Assembly (NCBI GenBank): GCA_004154925.1
Contig: QJNS01000009.1
Coordinates: forward strand, 372,001-436,000
Direction: 5' to 3'
Source: Monosporascus cannonballus
Taxonomy: Eukaryota; Ascomycota; Sordariomycetes; Xylariales
DNA length: 64,000 nt
The translations under genes and the position numbers were made by a program. The notes beneath the pieces are model-generated. The model was given only the letters and a program-made list of their open reading frames with translations. It searched no databases and was not told where the DNA came from. Positions 57,601-64,000 of this stretch are shown here, piece by piece (positions within the stretch are counted from its first letter, which is position 1; every line of letters starts with the position of its first letter).

Positions 57601-60374
57601 AAAATCGAACATTATTACCTTTAATTACGGCAATAAAAAACCGATTTTACGGAACTAAATAATTTATAGCATTCGATTTCAAAAATACATATAACCGTAT
57701 TAAAATTAAAAAAAGATACGAATAGAAAATAACTTTTAAAACAAAATACGAAGTATTTAAATATTTGGTTACATTAATAGGATGTACGAACGTATTAATA
57801 ACCTTTTAACGAATGATAAACCATGTATTACGAAAGTATTTCGATATTTTCGCCGTTTATTATTTCGATAATATTTTTATCTTTTCCGAAACGGAAAGAA
57901 TATACGTAAAATACGTTCATAAAATATTTTAAATTTTATAGGACGCAAAGTTATTTATTAATACGGAAAATAGTTAATTTTATAAATAAAAAATAGAATA
58001 TTTAAAATATATTATTATCCCAGAATATATTAGGATGGCCCTTAAGAAATTGCTATAATTACGAAATAACAAACGTTAACGATAATTAAAAAGGTATAGG
58101 TATTTTTTGGATTCGTTAATTGTTACAAAACATTTATTCGAAATTTCTGTAAAATAATTATATCTTTAATAAATTTTACGAAATAAAAGTTTAAATAGAT
58201 ATTAAATACGGAAAAAGTATTTTAAGATATTAAAAATATAATTACTAACGAATTAATATTAATTTTATACGATTTAAACCCTCTCGTTAAATTAAAAGCC
58301 GATATTTCGAATTACGCGTTAAACATAATAATCGGATAACGAAATAATTAAGGCAAATTACACCTTATTATATTTTTTATTTAACTTAAAAAAGGCCGAA
58401 TTTAAAAACGGTATTCCAAATAAGGAATCTATTTCTATTATTATGGCATTCCGAAAATTTAAGTATTTCTTAAAAGGAAATATGCATTAAGTTAAGGTTT
58501 ATACAGATTATTAAAATTTTACCCGATTTGTTACGATAAAGAAATTTATAAGACGATAATTAAAATACGTAAAAGAATTGACGAATTTCGATTTTATTAT
58601 TATGTATAGGAAAAACTGAGAAACTAACAAAGCAAATACCATAAATAAACAATTAAACTTCGAAAATAAATTAGTTAAAATTAACCATATAATTTTCGAT
58701 ATTATTATAAAAAGATATTTGCGTTCGCGACAAATTACGATAATTCGGATAATACTTTTCGATATATATCAAAACATTAAATAATATAACGACGGTTTTC
58801 CAAAAAGACTAAAAAAAAATAAGATATAAGTTCTAAACAAATACTAAAAGGATTTAATACGAAAAATATACAAATATTAATTATACAGATATCTAAAAAT
58901 TTATAAAACCTTAAAAAGGTCCTAACTTATATATTCTTTTCTTTAAAATAAAATTAACCGTATAGAAAATTATACAGCAATACGATATTTGCATTAAAGT
59001 AAAAATTCGACGATATAAGCTATACGGACAATTACAATTATTATTAATTATAAAACGACCATGATATTTAATTATATTCGACTTTATTATTAATCTTCTT
59101 ATACCAAAAAGTTTAATTACAAAAATATATTACGACAATGTTTTCGTAATCATTAACCGATTTACGAAATTTTCTTATATTTTACCATATTACAAAGATA
59201 TAAACGCCAAATAAATAACATGTATTTTTTTGAAATATATTTTTAATATAAACGAATTATTCATAAAACTTATTTTAAACAAAAAATTAATATTTGCATT
59301 TAAAATTTACTAAGGCCTAATAATATAAATCGGTCTAAATTATAAATTATTTAATATATTTACACCCTAAACAAATAAATAAATAAAACGAATAAATTAA
59401 ACTTTTAAATTTTTTTTACGATAGTACATTAATTATAATCAAAATAAATAAGTTAAAAAATTATTAATTATGGAAGTACATTATAATACCAATTATTACG
59501 AAAGCATTAAAATACCACTAGCAAACGCAAAATTTTAGTTTTACGACAAAAGTTTATAAAAAAATATACGATAATAATCCAATTAATATTAAACCAATCC
59601 TTATATAAAGGTAATCACGATAATTATATTAAAAAATAAAAACGGAGTAAATATTCGTACGAAATTAAATAAGTAAATATTATAACTAAAAAAGATTAAA
59701 AGGATTAATTTTCGAAAAAAAGGAAATAGTTTTTTTAGTTACTAAAAATAGTTAAACAAAATAACCCAATACAAAACTCAATCTTAAGTATAGTAGTTTA
59801 TATAAAATTATTAAGAAAATTGCAGAAAATAATTGTTAAATAAAATATTTACTAAAAAGCAAATTTGATTTAAGTTTTTATATCTTTTTTTAAATTAACA
59901 ACAGATATAATTAAGGTATATACGATATAAAATAATGCGGAAATAGAAAATAAATAAGTATATAAAGTGGAAAAAATCCTCGATATACGAAAATAAAACG
60001 GACTTATCCTGTACCCAATTAAATAAAAAAAAATATCCGGATTTCGAAAACACCTAGAAATCTACGAAGAGCTTTATTAACGCTTAATACCTATTAAAAA
60101 TCTTTACCGGTAATAATAAAAATATTCCAATTAACAATTAATCAGTCAATAACCGGAATATCGAGCCAATCGGCCGCGGCTTATATTAATATAATAACCG
60201 TAACGGCGGCCTTTAATTATTCTTGTTGTTTTTTCGGAAAGTTCAAATTTTTTTATCGTTTCCGTATCTTAAATACCGCAGCAAAACATTTTAATTCCCC
60301 GTTAACGAAAAAATTTCTTTTGTTTTCGTAAACGGTTCAAACGATCAAATAATTCGTTAAAATATTATTAAGGC

Positions 60375-60725
60375 TTTAAAAGTTCCTTTTCGATAATACG
60401 TTTCTTTAATTCCAAACGATTTTTTTCGGCAACTAATTTCCGGTATTCAAATTCGAAAAAACCAAAAAGATTATAAGGACCCCCGTAAACAATACAAAAT
60501 ACATATTTCCCCGAACTACGATAAACTTTACAAATTTTGTACTTAAATCTGTAGCGGAAATAGAAAATATCCGAAAATATAATAAAACTAAGGCGGTTAA
60601 TTCGTTCTGAAAAAACAAAAACGTTAGTACATTTACAAAACCTAGATTTTTTAATACGATTCGATATAACAAATATAAAAAAACGGAGTTATTTATTAAA
60701 ATCAATAAACGAATAATTTGATTTT
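60375..60725 (-). pseudogene. Gypsy-6 opposite-strand frame: cysteine cluster plus charged helix
   Basis: About 115 codons without a stop in the frame that aligns with the Gypsy-1 and Gypsy-5 copies: FSDIFYFRYRFKYKICKVYR, SSGKYVFCIVYGGPYNLF, EFEYRKLVAEKNRLELKK. Cysteines partly replaced by tyrosine. A longer minus-strand frame one base off (60433-60705) is a shadow and does not resemble the homologues. Confidence 0.6.
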
Positions 60726-60757
60726 TAGGGATAGAGATCCTGGAAAAAGGGAGATCA

Positions 60758-61172
60758 TATTATGACTTAACGGTTTTGGCTTTTAAAAACGGTCGGGATC
60801 CTGAAAAACCAAACCCCGACCCAGTTAAAAAATTACGTAACTGGTTTAAAGGACTTAAAGGCCATGGTTAATCAAAAAGGCTTAAATTAGTAAAATATTA
60901 AAAAAGGCTTAAAAGGGCTTAAAAAATTTAACTAGAAAAATGTCGTTAAACTATAATAAGCATCTTAAGCTAAAACGAAAATATATACGCTTATTATTTC
61001 CATATTTTAAATAACTGCAATTTGCAATATAATATCATTACCTAAGGCACCCTTGGTATTACGAGACGTAACACGATTACTGTATTTATTACTTAGATTC
61101 CCACGATACTCCTGCTAACATAAACCCGTACGACCAAGGTTTAATAATTGGTTAAACCCCCTAGCCGTCACA
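60758..61172 (+). repeat. Gypsy-6 3' LTR
   Basis: TATTATGACTTAACGG to CTAGCCGTCACA. The first half is heavily RIP-altered and the last 160 bp are nearly intact. GGAAAAAGGGAGAT before it is the polypurine tract. Confidence 0.87.
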
Positions 61173-61177
61173 AAGGA

Positions 61178-61910
61178 GATATTTTGTAAAGCCGAAAAGA
61201 TTTATTTATAAAGTTATAAAAAGATGCAATTTTGAGAAATAATTAATTAATTTTCTATTAAATGGAAATAGGTCCTAAGGTATATATAAGAATTCGTTTA
61301 TAAATTTAACAAGTACGGCTAATTACAGAAATAGAAAGCCCGTTTTGTTGTACGAGGCGATTAATAACTAAAGGACGTTTATGGCGATATATACGTATTT
61401 ATATTTGCTGAAAGGTCTTTTTGAACCTTAATTCCTCTCGCGGCTAGGTTTAATTTAAAGCTTAAGCAATATAATATTATAAACGATTTCGTTAATATAA
61501 CGTTACTTTACGAAATATATATAAAGATACCCCTAGGATACTTATAACGTAAAAAGATACTTCCAATTAAGAAAGCATTATATAAATTAAAAGGATTATC
61601 TTTGTTTTAGCAGAAAAGATTTATTAATTTATTAAAGAATTTCGAATTCAGCTTTGTTTTTTACGAACTTTAATATTTTATTCGTTAAGAGCTATTTTTT
61701 TCCTAAATAATATTATCACCGCGTATAATAAAAAAGATTAAGACTATATAAATTAATTATTTAATAAATCAAAAAACGGTGTAACTTTTAAAAAAAAATA
61801 AGAATTTACAGTACTTTTTCGGGATAAAAATATTTAACAATAAACTTAATAAAAAGATCTGGTTATTTTAATTCGATTTTATAAATAGGCTGGTTAACTT
61901 GGCCCTTAAA
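61178..61910 (+). pseudogene. Copia-2 reverse transcriptase remnant
   Basis: Plus-strand frames carry copia landmarks in order: the region before the active site at about 61.35-61.5 kb (VTLRNIYKDTPR), KALYKLKG near 61.59 kb (compare KALYGLK), then a remnant of the YVDD part at about 61.7-61.75 kb. Stops are frequent. Confidence 0.6.
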
Positions 61911-61915
61911 GAAAG

Positions 61916-62110
61916 TGTAAGATAATAGATAGCTAAGAGCTAGGGTGAGGTGACCCCCGACCAGTCGCAGAGCGTATTCCAAGAAGTAAATGTATTAGGT
62001 TACTTCCATCTGGCGTTTTTTACTAGCTGCTAGATGGTTATTTGTATTGGCGGGTGGGTCTGTGGCTGGTCGGACACCAGCCGCAGCCCTATAGGAGCTG
62101 TATTCTTACA
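61916..62110 (+). repeat. solo LTR, 195 bp, perfect duplication GAAAG
   Basis: Begins TGTAAGATAATAG and ends GTATTCTTACA (7-bp inverted ends TGTAAGA/TCTTACA), flanked by GAAAG at 61911-61915 and 62111-62115. It interrupts the Copia-2 pol frame. Composition is close to normal, so RIP is light. Confidence 0.88.
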
Positions 62111-62115
62111 GAAAG

Positions 62116-62598
62116 TTTAAACAGCTGCTTAGGGATGTTTATAACAAACGTCGAGTTATTACTGAATTTTGATTTGGCTTATTTAGGCTTAGTTAGCAAA
62201 TACCAGAAAAAGATCGGTTTTGTCCTATATGTTGTAGTTAATACGCGATTAAATATATTTTTTGCGATATTCCGATTTGCCCGATTTAACTTGAACCTTA
62301 GTAACGCATATTATAAAGCTGCTAATCGAGTTATATTGTATTTAATCGGTACCAAAACATTAGCGTTATAATTTAGTTGTAAAAATTCGGTAAATACCTG
62401 GAACGATGTCTTTTTCGCAAATAATACGGTTGATCGAAAAAGCTTTTAAGCTTACGTTATAAAGCTTTTCGGCAAAGTAATAAGATAATAGGCGAATAAG
62501 TAAGATATAATAATTAGTTTTGTAACCGAAATAAAGTTATTATTTTTTACGGAGGTTATAAAAAAGCCTTATTTTAATTTCAACTGATCGAAAAACTG
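62116..62598 (+). pseudogene. Copia-2 RNase H remnant
   Basis: The plus-strand frame reads KYQKKIGFVLYVVVNTRLNI, FRFARFNLNLSNAYYKAANR and VILYLIGTKTLAL, then DVFFANNTVDRKSF. The pattern KxGxLLYxxxxTRPDIxxAVxxLxR...AAxRVLRYLxGT is diagnostic for copia pol after the reverse transcriptase. RIP accounts for most differences. Confidence 0.85.
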
Positions 62599-62793
62599 GG
62601 TAAGAATACAGCTCTTATAGGGCTGCGGCTGGTATTCGACCAGCTACAGATCTACGCGCCAATACAAATAACTATTTAGCAACTAATAAAAAACGCCAGA
62701 TAAAAGTAACCTAATATACTTATTTCTTGGAATACGTTTTGCGATTGGTTGGAGATTACATTATTTTAGCCCTTAATTATCTATTATCTTATA
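62599..62793 (-). repeat. second 195-bp LTR copy, inverted relative to 61916-62110
   Basis: Reads GGTAAGAATACAGCTC to CTATTATCTTATA, the reverse complement of the solo LTR along its whole length with transitions typical of RIP. No matching target duplication is seen (AACTG left, ATTTT right). It could be a second solo insertion or part of a rearranged element. Confidence 0.8.
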
Positions 62794-64000
62794 ATTTTTC
62801 TATATTTATTATAAAAGGTAATATAGTAATTACTAGAAACAAAATTCGCTAATTGTAACATAAACCTAGGTTATTAATCGAAAAAACCGTCGATTCGAAC
62901 TTAGCCGATAAATAATGGATTACTGTACGGGAATAGGCGAAAAGACTTATAACGACACCTCAACAGAAAAAAATTATAGTTTCCGGGATCCCGAATTACT
63001 TTTTATATATAATAAGAATACGTTCCGATAACCGTTAGCTAAACGGTTGGAAAAGAGACGTAATATAACGACCGCGTTCTGGAATTTAAAATAAAAAAGG
63101 TTAAACATTTTGATAATAACTAAATTTTTGGAAATTATTCCTTAATAATAAAAATAATATTCAAAGTTATTTGGATAATAAACTAAATAATAAATAATAA
63201 CAGAAGTTAAAAAATAAAGTTTTATAAATTAATTACAATATCGTTATAAATGCTTAAAAGTAATTAGCAAATACCGCGTTATAATTGCTTAAAGTTTTCC
63301 GAACTTACGTTAATTAAAAAGATTAAATTAAATTTATTACCGAAATTAATGGCGAGAAATCAAGGCAAAATATTTTTATTTATATTTAGTAGTGTTTGGG
63401 CTATATAGAAGTTTCTATTGTAAATATTTTGCGCTTATACCGGATTATTTTTAATTATTTTAATTATGAAAAAAATTAAAAATAAAAGATTTATACATTT
63501 TTATCAGGAAAGGTTACGTAAATCTTAATCCTTTTAATAAAGAATATAGGAAACAGTTTATAGAATTGTAATAACGACTTGATTACTTACTTTTAAACTT
63601 TTATATTAAATAAAAGTTTCTAATTTATAAAAGAAAGTTTACGGTCTTTTTTAATTCGGAAAACGATCGAATAATAAGTATTGTGTTTTTAATTATTTTT
63701 ATAAATTAATACTAGGGTTATGAAATACTTTGTTGGAAAAAAGTATTAAATTAAAACATGTTAATAATATGGTAAATAAGGCAGAACGTTACTAGGATGC
63801 CTGAAAAGGGCGAAAAAAAAACACGATTATTTTTCGCCAAAGATATTAATAAAAATGAACGATTTTATTTTAATACCTTTGGGAAAAAGATTTTAAAGAA
63901 AATTAAAGATACCGCATAAGAATAATAAGGACCGCGGACATTCTTATATTCGAAAAGCAGGTAATTGTCAATTTAATTCCGATCGAAATAAAGTTATATG
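62794..64000. other. AT-rich, RIP-like sequence up to the window end
   Basis: About 1.2 kb with no long frame on either strand. It may hold the rest of Copia-2 or another element. I cannot assign it. Confidence 0.4.

Larger units (their letters stand above)
54221..61172 (+). mobile_element. Gypsy-6: full-length Ty3/gypsy (chromodomain) element
   Basis: LTRs at 54221-54636 and 60758-61172; flanks AGGGA and AAGGA (one G-to-A change) fit a 5-bp duplication; 6952 bp. Gag with knuckle CYNCNKIRYKAT (about 55.67-55.71 kb), protease (about 56.7-57.1), reverse transcriptase (about 57.45-58.2), RNase H (58.25-58.65), integrase (about 58.8-59.6) and chromodomain-like end (about 59.8-60.1). It is inserted in Copia-2 between integrase and reverse transcriptase. 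RIP is very heavy and there are also small indels, so it is an old, dead copy. Confidence 0.85.
37900..62598 (+). mobile_element. Copia-2: Ty1/copia retrotransposon, plus strand, split into at least seven pieces by later insertions
   Basis: When the insertions are skipped, plus-strand fragments follow in copia order: leader (about 37.95-38.18), gag (39.04-39.9), gag end/protease region (43.95-45.21), integrase (52.4-53.17), linker (53.35-54.22), reverse transcriptase (61.18-61.92) and RNase H (62.12-62.6 kb). The leader is related to that of Copia-1: both carry TTGTAGGCATATAT about 20 bases before an AACGTAA motif. Gag is also similar. I find no 5' LTR before 37.9 kb, and the 3' end is unresolved beyond 62.6 kb. 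RIP is heavy, with some less affected spots. Confidence 0.7.

Noticed and set aside
60433..60705. 90-codon minus-strand frame with hydrophobic residues, which could look like a membrane protein
   Set aside because: It is a shifted-frame shadow of the cysteine-cluster frame in Gypsy-6. The hydrophobic look comes from AT-rich codons (Phe, Leu, Ile).

Overview
The window is nuclear DNA of a filamentous ascomycete (Pezizomycotina). The evidence is intron-containing fungal genes with 56 and 68 bp introns, a Golgi COG subunit, a two-domain trehalose-6-phosphate phosphatase, and long AT-rich blocks of LTR retrotransposons whose C:G pairs are changed almost only in the CpA/TpG context. That is the signature of repeat-induced point mutation (RIP).

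Region 1 (1-11.8 kb) has normal base composition and carries the genes: a 5'-cut NAD(P)-binding epimerase-like gene with an apparent frameshift (to 917), a glycine-rich 100-aa protein (2037-2339), COG5 (2853-4301) and a three-exon tps2/orlA-type gene (7291-10426). Two copies of one small inverted-repeat element (about 230 bp) lie between them, at 1057-1294 and 5294-5519. A 199-bp hAT-type MITE with a perfect 8-bp target duplication (11832-12030) marks the edge of the next block.

Region 2 (12.13-32.19 kb) is a three-level nest. A minus-strand copia element (12133-32193, 221-bp LTRs, duplication ATGGG) contains a plus-strand chromodomain gypsy element (12557-26621), which contains a minus-strand gypsy element of another family (15350-22617, 418-bp LTRs, duplication ATTAC). 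All coding frames are destroyed by RIP, but protease, reverse transcriptase, RNase H, integrase and gag zinc-knuckle remnants can be read.

Region 3 (32.2-37.9 kb) has normal composition, and I recognise no gene in it.

Region 4 (37.9 kb to the window end) is a second copia element, plus strand and related to the first. Other insertions have split it into pieces: an LTR-inside-LTR pair (38177-38947), a partial minus-strand gypsy (about 39.9-43.94 kb), a full gypsy (45213-52096, duplication AAATA), a hardly mutated 175-bp solo LTR (53173-53347, duplication AAAAT), another full gypsy (54221-61172) and a 195-bp solo LTR (61916-62110, duplication GAAAG) with an inverted partner at 62599-62793. Read across the gaps, the copia fragments run in order: gag, protease region, integrase, reverse transcriptase, RNase H.

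Three observations stand out. (1) The two LTRs of each element carry mirror-image RIP profiles: each is lightly mutated at its outer edge and heavily mutated toward the element interior. (2) Both gypsy families carry, between integrase and 3' LTR and on the opposite strand, a small reading frame with a cysteine cluster followed by a charged coiled-coil-like stretch. (3) The first copia element keeps a primer site complementary to the anticodon loop of initiator tRNA-Met. I do not see a defence system, CRISPR array, rRNA or convincing tRNA gene. All domain calls in the RIP blocks are my reading of stop-ridden frames and should be confirmed by profile searches.
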